Source of the DNA: Crotophaga sulcirostris
Taxonomy: Eukaryota; Chordata; Aves; Cuculiformes; Crotophagidae
NCBI GenBank assembly: GCA_013397455.1
Contig: VYZB01000040.1
Coordinates: forward strand, 2,035,717-2,099,716
Direction: 5' to 3'
DNA length: 64,000 nt
Shown here: positions 51,145-64,000 of the stretch, in pieces
Layout: every line of letters starts with the position of its first letter
Position numbering within the stretch: the first letter of the stretch is position 1
Position numbers and translations under genes: made by a program
Notes under the pieces: model-generated
Told to the model about the DNA's origin: nothing
The model's input: the letters and a program-made list of their open reading frames with translations, nothing else
Databases searched by the model: none

Positions 51145-54100
51145 TTGTTCTTTCAATACACTTATATTTTTCTGTAAAATGGGATCAATCTCAGCTACTA
51201 TTTACATGATGCAAAACTGTGCCTTTATCCTTTGAATTTTCAGAAGCTTAAAACCTCTAAAATGAGGTTTGAGCCACAGAGGAGATTTTTCCTCTCTTAC
51301 CTGGGTTGCTTGCAATACAAGGGCTGTATCCTGTGCTTAAAATGACTGGGCTGCAGGGGGGAAATGGAAAAAAAAAATAGAGCTGTTCAGAACAGGAATT
51401 CTTGAAAACCTCCAGTTGCAGCAATCCATTTCAAAGGACAAGCTTCCCACTTAATGTTTGGAATGGAAAGTGAAGGCCTTGGAGCTAATTACAAATGGCT
51501 ATAACTTAAGAGATAAAAATAAATCCATCTCCATAACCTCATAATGCGATAAACACATTTCACGTACACTTGGCCTTTAAAAAACATGGACAAGCAAATA
51601 GCAAAATGACCAAAAACCCATAGCAAAAAGAAATTGGAAGTCCCTTGACTGCATTTTAATACTAAAACTACTGGTGCTGATAAAAGCAAATATGTGACTG
51701 GAAAACACCACGAGCAGATTCTCTTTCTGTTGCGGTTTAAGAACGGTAAAATACAGCAAGGACTTAACTTTACACAAGAGCTTAACCAAAATCCTACTAA
51801 ACAGCAACAGAGACTTAAATGGGATTTACTCTGATGCTTTTAGGTGTGTTGGAGAGCAAGTACTGCTGCTTGCTCTGTTCCCAGGAAGGGGAACACACTG
51901 TGAAGCCGACAGCTGTGTTGGAGGCAACTGGCTTGAGAATTCAATCCGTTGCATCAGGTGGAACATTTTGAGGGGTTTGGAAACACAAGTCTGAGATGTC
52001 AGCTCCTCAGGGGATTTATTTTTAGATATTGTTTGCTGCCCTAACTCCCAGGGTTTATCGAGGGAGGATCAGCTCCATAAGCTTTTCTCAAACTATACAA
52101 GGAGTCTGCTTTCACAGCACAGATGAAGAAATAGCACTGTCACATTGGCATGTAATTGTCTGTCTCTAATACATCAAATTCCATATGTAAAATGTCTCTA
52201 GTGGCAATTTAAGCTAATAATTTTGCTCCTTTTTATTACCATATTCAAGTAATTAAATGTATTTTTTTTACACTCCCTATACTTTACTTCCGGAGCAGAT
52301 TGCCAACACCGACAAGCAACTGCTTATCCTTTTTTAGACAGCACATGAAAGAAGGGGAGTAGATAAGTAGTTAAAGACTGTGCAATTAACAAATGTCTTC
52401 AATGGATTGGCATGCTCAGAGAATGATCTACATCATCTTGAAAATGTCTCAAATGCCTCTAATCATCCCAAGGACAAGTTTTAGTCTGTTTATGGTGGCC
52501 TTGACAGTGTCACAACCCTTCCCCCAAAACAATGTTCCTTCAAGAAAACACCCTGTTATGACTCTGAGCAGAAATGTAAAGACAAAGAAAAGTGCTGAGA
52601 TTAGATTTGAAGAGACATAATTATTTCTGTAGTAGAGAAAATGTAGGAAGGAAACTCCAGATGAGAAACTGCACAAAAGAAAGATGAACTGGGTGACCCT
52701 AACCCCTAAAATTGACATAAAACCCCAGAATATTGGATATGGTTTTAGTGAGGTAGCGTGCATGGAGGTCAGTCAAGGAGAGAGCTGAAAAATGACTGGT
52801 CTGTGTCAAGGTGGAATCCACAGAAGTAGAACTGACCAAAGGACATTTCTTCTAAAAAAGGGAAGTATTATTAAAGTAACTTTCCAGGTCCCCTGAACAC
52901 TAGAAGGAAACAATGAAGGAGGACAGGAGGCAGATGTTGAGGGCGAAATAGCCTGACACAAGGAACGAGACCCAGATAAGGTCCATTCTGCAAGAGACAG
53001 ACACACAGAGGGTGCAGGTGGTGGGATGAAAGCGAGCATCCGGTCTACGAGAGTAGGACCACTGCGTCGAGCATCTGCTCAACGTGGAGCCTTCTGCAAC
53101 TAATGAGGTGCTACCTAGGCAAACACAATTTGAAGACTGAAAAGAGGATTAACCGAGCTCTTCAAGCACTTGTGACTTTGCAGGAAAACCGTTTACCAAG
53201 GAAATCGGAAAGTTAATGGAGGCAAGAAGACAATAGAAAAAAAGTCAGAGATCAAACATTCCATAATTTCATCTGCAGAAGATAACCCTATTGGGCTATG
53301 TCATTCAAAAAGACAAAAAAAACCAGAGCCACAGAGGAAAGGATTTACAGTATAATGGAAGAAACCAGAAAAGAAAACAGATGAATAACAAAGTTTGGTC
53401 TTCCTGGAAGATGGGTCACTGACCTCAGTCCAAAGGCAAACTGGCTAAAATGTAACTTGCTCACTACATTCAAGTCAGCCTACATGACCTCATGTTCAAC
53501 ACGAAACAATAACTGGAATTCAGAGACAGGGAAAGCCAAATCAAATAAAGCAGGTTAAAAATTATAGTTACAGTTATCCCCCATTTAAATAAAATATCAA
53601 AGGAAATAGCAAAACTCTCATCATTTGACACTTCAATATAACGACTACAAATCTTTCTGGAAGATGCAGTTAAGTCAAAGCATGGTACCAGGTTTAATTG
53701 CAGAATCATATCACATTGAACAACTTTACTAAGTGGTCAGACAGAATCATCTAATAATACTCTCTGTCCTTAAAACTGATAACTGCTTTTTTTTTCCTTT
53801 TTTTTTGTTGTCAATTTACAAAAGGTAGAAGGGTGGAAATGAAGTGAATAAAGGAAATAGTGGTAGTGGTACCTTCTTCTTCAAGCAGAACAACTGACAT
53901 TATTGAAGCATTTCGCTGAGGTTAAACAAGAGAAGAAGAAAAGTCTTCAGTATGAGGCAAGAAGGGAACCTGGTATCAGCCAAACTACAGCAACCACTGT
54001 CATTTGGAAAGCCAGCCTCAATCACTGGAGGTGGAAGGCTGGACAAGAAAATAATAACATATTTTCTCAAAGAAAAACCAAACCCCATACTAAAGGAAAA

Positions 54101-56500
54101 AGCCTTGAGGCTTGTTACAAAGGAAGCTGAAGAGTTTTACCCTGAATGGAAAAGGCCTCTAGTTCTTGGTTTGGTAGCAACCTTGTATGACCTTGAAACA
54201 TCATTCTCACATTTTGAATTGTATAAACAAAGTTATATAAAAAAACTCCCCAAGAAAACCTCAAACAAAAAACCAAAATGGAAAATTCAAGGAAAGCTGC
54301 AGGGACTTCAGGACTGACTCCCTGTCACTCCAACCAGAAACCTGTCCCAGGATATCCCTGCTAACAGAGATCTTCTCCTAACCCCTGTTTATGCCTCCCT
54401 GCTCACATAACAGCCTTTAACATTTTTTCCTCCTCAGCATTTACTTACTATTTCAAGTCAATTTCCCGAAATCAGTCTTTGCTTTAAGTTGAAAAAGCAA
54501 ATTTACTCTGATTTCCTCTTGCACAATAAGCCCTCCACACCTCCAATCATTTTGGAAGCCCATCTTTGCTATGACTTCAGTTCGAGTTTTATTTTTCAAA
54601 AATCCGTGACCAAAACTACACATCAAATGCTTTAGGTCCTGCAGACCATCTCTGATCCATTCTCACCCTTTCGAAAACCAGTGCCAGACATCTTTTCCAT
54701 GGCTCTCTCACCATGGGAAAACACTTACAGCTCCTTTTTCTAACAAGTTTTTGTTTCGACTTGCAATTACCTGATTTTGCATTTGCAAAACTTTTTATTT
54801 CTCCACTTCTAACTGCTCATTCTGGTGCAGGCTCCAGGGCATCCTGGGTACCAGTGATGCCTACAGTCTCTGAGCCAGCAGCACTTTCAGTACAGTTGGC
54901 CTCTTTCTTGGTCAAGATCCTTAATTCAAATACCACCACCACCACAAACCCCAATCCTGTTTTAGGCAGGCACTTTGATTATCTTCTCTTTAACTTTTCA
55001 ACATTGCTTCAAGCCATCTCCAGTGGCCTTCTGCTATTGCCTTCCCCACGTTACACTGTCCCACTAACTGCATCTTCTGTCTGAACTTTGCTTAGTGCAT
55101 CCTTTACCATCCATTGGAAATGTAATCACATTTCCACTACGCAACAAACACAGTCATAAAAGATAGAAGGTTGGTCTGGCACAATAACCATTATTATGAT
55201 ACACTTTTCCAATTAGTCATTTACTCCAAGCCTTTGTCTTTTCTCACTTTTTAGTACAGCTTTTCAGACCATGACCCATCAGTACCCATCAGTCTTGTCA
55301 TTGCTTGGGTGGCTTTTCATTCCTGCTCCAACAGAAGCAGGAAACTTAATTACTGTCTATCAGTCAGACCGACAGATACATTTCAAGCACTAGCATAAAA
55401 ATATTGAACAGTTCACCACCACTGTGGCAATGCCCCATTGCAACCATCAGTGCAGTATTCCAGGCTCAAATCCTGAGAAAATCTGTGCCTGAGCAAGCAC
55501 AGATGACAGCTCAAAAACATGCAGTTGAAGGACAGCAAGCTTCAGAACTGAGCCCGAGAAGCGCATGCCATAAATACTGGTGCCTCCATCTCTAGTTCAC
55601 CAACTTAATGACTCCCTGGAAACAAAGTTGACTTACATAAGCCATATCCAAACTCATGCAAGAGAAGGAAAAAAAAAACCAAACAACCCTTGGTTTTCCT
55701 CAGGAAATTTGGTTGCAAATGAGACTGTCAGCAATTCTCTGCAGCCAGATGTTAAATGTTTGTTTTACATATGTTAAAGAAGCATCTTCGGCCTGACAAA
55801 GCAACATCTTAATGCATGAATTACTAAAGAAATATGAAATCTCACTTCAACTGGAGGGGATCACATTTGATTTTTTGCAGGTTTTTGGCCACAACGCTGT
55901 TAGAAGTGTCATCGCTGAGATAACTTGCAGCTTTAAGACTGATTTCTGACACATTTCATGGAGGGAACAGGAATGGTTTTACCCTCAAATACATTGTAAT
56001 GGATGACATTTGGGAACTAAATGTTCTCTCCCATGGAGACAAAATTTCACTTTATGTAGTGCTCCTTGGGTACAGCACCACAAGTTTCCATCTTTCTGGA
56101 TTTGCAGCCTCCTAACACTTTCCTAACAGAAGAGGAGGCTGCTCTGTAGACCTGCAGGAATGGGGGACGGTAACTTTTCACAGATCCCATAAAAAATCGT
56201 TCACTAACCTTAGGTGCACAGTTATTCATTTAGATTTATAGAGAACAAATAGACAAGAGACCACCGAGGAGGTCTGTGTCCAGGTTGACTTGTGGCTATC
56301 CCAGATTTTCTTCTTGTGGCAGCCAAGTCTTGCCTTTTTTAAACTGCACAGGGATGAAGGACATCTTACCCAGAAGCACAGGAAAGGCCAAAACAGTTTC
56401 CAGCTGAAATCCAGCCTGCCTTAAAAACACTGCCTGCGTACAAAGAAATAAACTCCTTCAATATAGCAAATACAATTACATCCAGCTGCACATTTCCGTA
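51145..56500. other. Noncoding flank downstream of CTBP1
   Basis: AT-rich, with pyrimidine runs near 53786-53807 and a short (CCA)n near 54937-54950. Open frames of 121-123 codons (53952-54317 and 54713-55084, plus) lack recognisable motifs or splice context. Confidence 0.55.
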
Positions 56501-56557
56501 AACACAAAAACAAATAAAACAATAGACACTTCTTATGTTGGACTTCGGCAAAAGATG

Positions 56558-56563
56558 TTTATT
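56558..56563 (-). terminator. Poly(A) signal AATAAA, distal candidate, CTBP1
   Basis: AATAAA on the minus strand at the end of a (TTA)n/(TAA)n run (plus-strand TTATTATTATTATT). A T- and GT-rich stretch follows about 35 nt downstream. It would lengthen the CTBP1 3'UTR by about 380 nt. Another AATAAA at 56767-56772 is followed directly by an A-run and would look like internal priming in cDNA data, so it ranks lower. Confidence 0.3.
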
Positions 56564-56936
56564 ATTATTATTGTTGTGTTGCTGTTGTACCTCCTCTGCT
56601 CTGCCCACAGTGGTGGCATAAACGCTGTTACCATATCGTAGCTGATGATGCCGGTGTACAAATCAAAATCCATCTTAATTTCAAACTCCATTAGAAACAC
56701 AGGAAAAAAGGTCAACATTTACGAAATGTAAAGGGAAAAATGGTATGGAAAGAATTATTTTTTTTTTTTATTTTTCAAGCTTCCAAGACAGTATTACAAA
56801 CAGAGAGCAAAGTAAAGCTAGAAATGAAATACTTGACAGCATCTGTTTAAAAATTACAGCTAAGAAACCTAATAAAAGTTGAATAAACAGTTACTAGAAA
56901 TAAAAATTTTTACACATATGATATTTGTCTGGGACT

Positions 56937-56942
56937 TTTATT
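56937..56942 (-). terminator. Poly(A) signal AATAAA, proximal, CTBP1
   Basis: AATAAA on the minus strand. The sequence just downstream (lower coordinates) has a CA step about 20 nt on, then TGTGTA and T-rich DNA, as expected of a cleavage site with a U/GU-rich element. Chosen as the most likely end of the main CTBP1 transcript. Inference from motif and spacing only. Confidence 0.5.
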
Positions 56943-56998
56943 TCTTCAAAATAATTCATACAAATGGTTACAGTCACAAACATGATTTTAACCAAAAA

Positions 56999-57005
56999 TA
57001 TTGCT
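56999..57005 (-). promoter_or_regulatory. miR-137 seed match in CTBP1 3'UTR
   Basis: On the minus (mRNA) strand the sequence reads AGCAATA, a 7mer-m8 match to the miR-137 seed; the next base is T, so it is not an 8mer. CTBP1 has been reported as a miR-137 target in mammals, so a match in the avian UTR fits, but one 7-mer in a 0.9 kb UTR can also occur by chance. Confidence 0.45.
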
Positions 57006-57810
57006 AGCCTACCACATTACCAGGAAGGAATCAATGTAGGCAATGAAATGCTGCTACTTTTCAGTAGTCTAGTGCCTTTTTCGCATACCACCAATAATAT
57101 ATACTTTAACTGGTGACAAAAAGCACAATGCTCGTTTATACAAAACCTTTTTTTTTTTCCTCAAAATCTCTTTGCAAGGTTGTCTTCATTTTGAAATAAG
57201 GGAATTCACGCCAAAATTAGGAGAAACTGTTTTTCTTTTGTTTACTAAATTATTCTAAAAAATAAGACAAGCAGGTAGAAAAAACAATGCACTGTGTGGC
57301 GTAGAAAGAAAAATGGGAAAAATTCATTGTCCTGAGAAGTTTGCGAACTGCCTCATTTTTGGGCATGTTTTAAAATATAAAAGAAAGGATTTTTAATCTC
57401 AAAATTGGTTTGTTGAATGCCTCCCTTATGTTTTTCCTTGTTGACAGCTAAGCAAACAAACCCTTTTTCATGTTCTAAAAACTGTACACAGACAAGTACA
57501 TTCATGATATAATTAACTACTAACTTCTCTTGCTTAACAAAGAACCCATAGGACACAGAAACAGTGAATCAGTCCACTGGACAGGGACAAACTACAATTT
57601 ATACGGAGGAAAAAATGCTTCCAAATCTTCTTTTTGTCTCCCACCTTTTCCTTTTATACTGTATATTGGACCAGTTTCTAAAACAATAATCGTCTCCTCC
57701 TGTAAGTTCATGATTTTGCCTTTAATCAAAATCCAGGGTTTTGTTTTGTTTGTTTGTTTTCTGCACGCTGAAGTTGCAATCTCCGATGTTGGGAATGCTG
57801 TTTTCATAGG

Positions 57811-58023
<213 letters not shown>

Positions 58024-61000
58024 TTAAAACCAAGAGATGACTGATGGAAAAGCCCACCTTGACTCCTTCTAGGGCTACAGAGATGCTTCTTTTGTTTCCT
58101 GACCAGTGAGAAAGAGAGGAAACAAAGGTTTGCCAGATTGTTTCTTCAGTCTCAGATTTAATGGTGTGACTGACAGCACAGCAACACAAACAACCTGGGA
58201 GTATCGCTCCTCCCAAAGTATACCTCAACAAGAAGTAATTCAGGTTAGATCCATGCAAAACCTATCTGCCCTCTGTGGTTTTTCCTCAAGTTGGCCTTTG
58301 AGGATTTTTTTTCTCTTTCATTCTCATGTAGTAGTTCTTAGATTGCATTGCTGTGGTTTGAAAAAAATTTCTTTAATCTTGTAGTTGTAGCTTTCTGATA
58401 GCTCCCCAAAAGAGCAATTCATACCCACAAAAGAGGACAAACTCAATCCTATTGCACCTGAGTAACTTTTTCAGCATCAAACTTGACACTATACCTGTTT
58501 GAAAGATAATCAGTACTAGTTATACAGAGGACAAGTGCTTTAGGTAGAATGCAAGACAGAGATGTAAACACAAAATCTACAGATGGTTTTGAAGACTTCT
58601 TACTATATCTTGACCAACATCAAGGCTTAATATTTCCTGAATTCAACAAAAAAAATCATCCTCTGATTCAGCTTGATTTGTTGATGGCTCTTGATATTAT
58701 CAGGCTAAATGTACTGTTTCAATCCTGAAGTTCTGATGTAATTGATGAACACTGGTATTTCACAGTGCTGTACACAAACAACAGCTACACATGAACACCT
58801 GTAACAAAAATCTTTTCTTTTTACCCATTTGCAAGTTTTCTCATACTGGCCACTTAGTACTGGCCCTTTGCCTCTCCTCCTCATTATAAAGCCACACACT
58901 CACCTCTCCTTCTCTCTCTTGCTGTATTCTTTGCTCACCCAAGCATCCTAGCAAGCACTTTATCCTTTTAAAAGCCTAAATACACAAAGCATTTGCTACC
59001 CCAGTATTTACTTAGAACTAAATGGGAGAAAAGGTACTTGTAGTCTTGTCAAGTTTTGTCAAATATCACATTATTCTGCTGTTGATTTTCTCCTCATCAG
59101 AGTTCACCGCTGAACGTATCAAAGATTTTCACCCCATTTTAGTAGCATCTTTTCTAAAGTAACACATTTGTTCTGTTCATCCTAAGTTCCCTCAAGCTGA
59201 CAGAAAATTAGTGCAGAACTTATGCAAAAGTCAGAGGAAGAGAAAAAGCTGGACAAAAGCACATTTACTTGTTCTATTTTCTTCTTCCACAGAAACTACC
59301 TTTTACAAACACTGTGCCAGAGGGGCTCAGCACAGCTAGCTGACACAGCACAGGAAAAATGAAGTTACCATACACTGGTCTGGTCATCCTGGAGAAGGTT
59401 CCTACAGATCGTAACACTGACTGTATGGATAACCAGTATGTGAAAGATCACACCACCTGTAGGGCAGAGAACCTCATTCCTAATTGTACACATACACAGA
59501 GGTTTCCCATGCTAATTCTTTCTCCAGAGAGGCTCCTTCGAATTAATTTGCAGTTGTTAATGGAGTTAGTTGTTTGTTTCAATACCTCAATTTGAATCTT
59601 ATTAATCAAGTTTGCTTCAAGTCTTGTGAAATCTATCAGACCGAGTATTGTTTTACTTATTCAGATTTCATTTTGTAATCATTACAGATTTCATTTTTCT
59701 GTTACTCTAGGTGCTTTGCAAAAAACACAACACGACAAAAACTTCCACATAGAAGCCCAACACAGCAACTGCTTCCAACACAGAATCTCTACTTTCTAAC
59801 AATATATTCCCTGAGCATCAACACATTGGAATTGGGAGAAATCACAGAGAGCAACAATTCTACAACTGTGTTTCCCTCAGGAAGAAAAGTTAGAGCCTCC
59901 CTTTGTGAAAATAGACAGCACAGGAGCATTAACAGCTGACTTTGGAGCACACTTAGGAGTTCAAACTACACACCTGTAATTCTGCTTTAACTCCAGATAT
60001 TCTTTCTGTATATAAAAATACTACTCCCTTTGGATACCAAGATACAATAATTGGGACTCTACCTACCAGCATCTCTCCTCAGACGCGGGCTTCCTACAGA
60101 CTTTTAGCAAAGCCCAAGAACCCTACCATTGTTTCTCTTGTCCTAAAGCTACACAGCAGCAGTAGCCAAAATACACATGGCCTACCCCTCTACAGAAACT
60201 GTATTTTGCTTGGCAACTCCTTAACCCTATTTTGCCATTCTCTTTTCATAATTTTTCTCTTTTTTAATTTAATCAGTGTTCTTCAAATCGTATGTCTGAA
60301 AGAAGAACATACAAACTCAACAGCCTCTACACATGGGCATTCCTATCCTATATAACCTTCCCTTTTGTTGCTATTTACTACTTTTTCTATTTTTAACCAA
60401 CAAATACAGTCTTCTTCCTCTGATAGCAATAAGTTGAAACATTTTCCAGGTAAAATGTCCACTGAATTAAACTTTTGAAAAAGCAAAAGCAAGAGATCAG
60501 TTACACCACCTCTGCTACTTCACGCTCTTCCTCCCCCCTCCCCAGTCTTAATTTACAAAGAAAAATACAGTAGCCCCCTTAATTACAATCAAAAGACAAC
60601 TTCAATTTGTATGTTAATCTTCTGTAGTTTCTTACAAAAGCACCTTGAACTCACTATGTTAAGCTCTATTCAAGAAACTGAGTCTGCCCCAAAAGAGTTG
60701 AAAAAAATTAAATACATGCTGTTATCGTACATTAGAGTCTAAAAATCACCAGTGAAATAAAATACCTCAACAACATGAAATCACTCCTGAATTACCAACA
60801 TCTAACTAGTCTCATCCATGTACCCCCTTAAGTACCTGGATATTCTCACCTTCTACCTGTTAGAAGGCAGAAAGGTATGTCAACATGTTTTTAAACTGCA
60901 CAATCACTGTTTACTAGTTGCTGAATTTCACTTTGCCTATAACCTGCAAGCTCTGTGACACAGGAAATGGCAGTGGGTTATTTAACAGCTCAGTAACAAA

Positions 61001-62111
61001 TACACAGCAGTAACACAAAAGCAGGGTACATTATGCCGCTTCACCGAGACCATTACAAATAGTTCCTTCTCAGGAATATCATTAATCTTTACTCGTGGGA
61101 TACAACCAGTTTCCTTGACCTTTTGTGTTGATAGGGCATCTTGCATTTCACATAGTAAATGGTTTTGTTTTCCACAGAATACAGTGATATTCAGAAGATC
61201 TAGATAATATTCTGCTGATGAATGCTCAATGTTCTTTGCTTGTGATAATATCTGATAATTTAAGAGTTCTGTCCTACATCAAAATACAAGTAAGTGATAG
61301 AATAAAACAGCCTCATTAGTTTTAGTTCACCGAAAGACCTATTTGCATTTTTTAACATATAAATTATTATCCCAGGTCTTATCTTCTAATGCAATTACAT
61401 GGCTATGATACAGCTATTAGCACATCTGAAACTTCAGACTGCCTGTGAAAGACTCCAGAACTCAGCTAGCTGAATGTAATCTTGGATTGCAAAGAGAAGA
61501 CAGAAAAATTTGTTTTGAACAATCAATTCAAATACTGTACTTAATCCAGGTAGGAATTAAGCATCAGCAAACACTGCTACTGAAACCAATTTCTTCATAA
61601 AGCCTGAGCTTCAAGTCCCGCATATTTTATACTGCATAAAATAACTGCCTTCACCCACACTCAGACACTCTTCTACCACTCCTTCAAAACGCAGCTTTTA
61701 ATATCTGTTGTAAGACAGATGTCTCCCTCAAAATTCCCAAAATGCCTTATTTTGCATTTGAAAATAATTGAGAAGTCAGAATTTATGATTTATTTTCTTT
61801 ATTGGAAAAAATGACTGAAACAATGTCTAAAAAAAGGCATTCAGTTCTGTGCTTATCCTGCTTAAATTAAATACATATGGTCTTTACCTTGTAAATCATT
61901 AACTCTCAAAACATTCCTATTCCATTTCTAGCAGTGAAGCCTGCTTCTGCTGGACTTGTGACTCCCAAAATGAGAACAACCACCTGCGTTTTATTCGGGC
62001 ACACTACCCCATTCCTAACTGCCACAACGGGGTTGGCATTACTACCCCTCACTCAGCACCACCTGCCATTAAACCTCAGACGCATTCAGCTCTACCATGA
62101 GTACTCAAAAC

Positions 62112-62119
62112 TGACGTCA
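62112..62119. promoter_or_regulatory. Full CRE palindrome TGACGTCA
   Basis: Perfect 8-bp CREB/ATF consensus in CpG-poor intronic DNA of CTBP1. A motif match only; no promoter-like context surrounds it. Confidence 0.3.
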
Positions 62120-62509
62120 ACGAAATCACATCCTGTCTGGAAGAGAACATAGGTGCTTGAACTTTTCATTTAAGCAAACAAAACCACTCTTCTTCAGGTA
62201 TTTAGGGCTAAGGGTACTTCTTCCAAAAATAAACACCCTGACATCATGTGAGATATATGCATGTGGATCAAATCAAAGTTATTCTTTTCCTGCGGTGCAC
62301 TTATGGCTACTGACAAGGAGATGATGGCAGAGGGTGGTGACGCTATCCCTGTCATCTTTCCATCACTTCCTGAAGAGAGTGTTAGAAGTCACTGGGACAC
62401 AAGAGCTTTGCTTCACTTCTCAGCAGTGCGCAGCTCGGGTCTCATACAGGGTAATATGAAAAAAACCCAACCAAACCTGTATCTACTAAAAGAATGGGGT
62501 AGCCCTCCT

Positions 62510-62567
62510 GAAGAATGACAAAGATAAGAAAGACGTATGAAGAATGACAAAGATAAGAAAGACGTAT
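62510..62567 (+). repeat. Perfect 29-bp tandem duplication
   Basis: Two identical adjacent 29-bp units (62510-62538 and 62539-62567), each starting GAAGAATGACAAAG and ending GACGTAT. A partial third copy (GAAGAA, then diverging) follows. Zero differences suggest a recent origin. It lies in the last CTBP1 intron. Confidence 0.95.
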
Positions 62568-63464
62568 GAAGAAAGACAGCGGAAAAATTAGGACAAAGAG
62601 GTATAAAAAAAAAATAATGAAAGGACTGCACTGTCCTTTCCCTCAAGGCATTGAGGGAAACAGCTGTTGTAGCTTTCTCAGCCACTTTCATCCTACTTAT
62701 GAGTAAATATCAAACTGGAAGATAAAAAATTGCAGATGTTTTTCATAAATAAGAATTGTGTGAATCTGGCTACTAGGAAAAATCCGCTGCTAGAACAGCT
62801 GCAGGGGATAAAAGGACACAGAAAGTCTCTGAAGCAAATAAAGTAGCTAAGGAACATACATATTAGACATAAAGAAAATCACCCCTTTCCATTAATTATT
62901 AAGAGCTGCTTTCACAGTTGATTGAGAATATATAGATCAAGTTCCTCAAGTGCTTTTGCTTAAAAATTAAACACATAATTTAGAAAACACTATTTTAAAC
63001 AATTTCATAATCACCACAAGCTATTCCACTGTATTCACGACCGAGTTATTTTTTCTCTCACGCGTCTGGAGGCCACAAAATCACATAACAATAGTTTATT
63101 ATTGAAAGTCTTCCTGTAACCTACTGCTGTATCATTACCTTCAGCAAAAGGAACGTAAACTTCCACTGCACTCACTGGAGATGACCAGATTGTTTTACTG
63201 GAATGTACAAAACACTGATTCTCATTCAGATATTAATTAATAACCACATAAAAAAGGTAAGAAAAGGAAATGGACTTACACATTGCATGACTGACTTCAA
63301 CCAGCAAAACAAGATCATTCTCCTCAGTGTAACAATTATGAAAACCATGTAGCCCGGGTCTCATCCAAAAACACTTTGCTTCTTAATAGGAAGGTCTTTT
63401 ACTTATTCTGGAACACTCATCCCTGAATTAAGAAAGTATTTCTTACACAGCTGCAGCATGCTTA

Positions 63465-64000
<536 letters not shown>

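Larger units (their letters stand above)
56920..57810 (-). other. CTBP1: CTBP1 3' untranslated region (proposed extent)
   Basis: This runs downstream of the CTBP1 stop on the minus strand. It is AT-rich, has no CR1 insertion and carries a first plausible poly(A) signal near 56940, giving a UTR of about 0.9 kb. It contains a miR-137 seed match at 56999-57005, a T10 run near 57148-57157, and a TTTG-rich stretch near 57740-57760 (plus strand). The 3' boundary is inferred from the poly(A) signal only. Two further signals at 56767 and 56558 could extend it to about 1.25 kb. Confidence 0.7.

Overview
The window is bird genomic DNA. Thirteen CR1 LINE fragments support this, most of them short and 5'-truncated, together with long AT-rich noncoding stretches and one clearly recognisable vertebrate gene. 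The only firmly identified gene is CTBP1 (C-terminal binding protein 1), on the minus strand at the right-hand end. Its last two coding exons lie at 63466-63583 and 57811-57994. They encode the final ~100 residues of a protein that fits the usual 440-residue length, followed by a 3'UTR and several poly(A) signals. The rest of CTBP1 lies beyond base 64000. The species cannot be fixed from this window.

Layout: 1-56.5 kb is the downstream flank of CTBP1. I recognise no gene there. It holds CR1 copies of three ages. One is a ~1.6 kb, very old CR1/L3-like element at 21246-22810. Six are older or typical avian copies at 9088, 14805, 28411, 29055, 31090 and perhaps others of mixed age. Seven belong to a younger set (3391, 23403, 36111, 37820, 38534, 40405, 50901) that ends in a TACTGTGA-type 8-mer tail instead of the usual ATTCTATG type. 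Two stretches look like possible unrecognised exons: 48345-48571, the better one with strong splice sites and a 75-codon open frame, and the weaker pair 24624-24824 plus 24939-25085. Several compact motif groups could be regulatory: four CACGTG E-boxes (42524-42632), an RE1-like site (40587-40600), two CTCF-like sites sharing a 15-mer (25712 and 49383), and paired homeodomain-type inverted repeats (47310-47351). The 56.5-57.8 kb part is the CTBP1 3'UTR, with a miR-137 seed match. The 58.0-63.5 kb part is the last CTBP1 intron, with a 29-bp tandem duplication and a full CRE palindrome.

Only CTBP1 can be placed in a pathway: it is an NAD(H)-sensing transcriptional co-repressor that also acts in the cytoplasm. 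The flank reads as a noncoding, possibly regulatory, domain next to it. I see no tRNA, rRNA, CRISPR, complete transposon or virus-derived gene. All identifications were made by eye without database search; regulatory calls are motif matches only.
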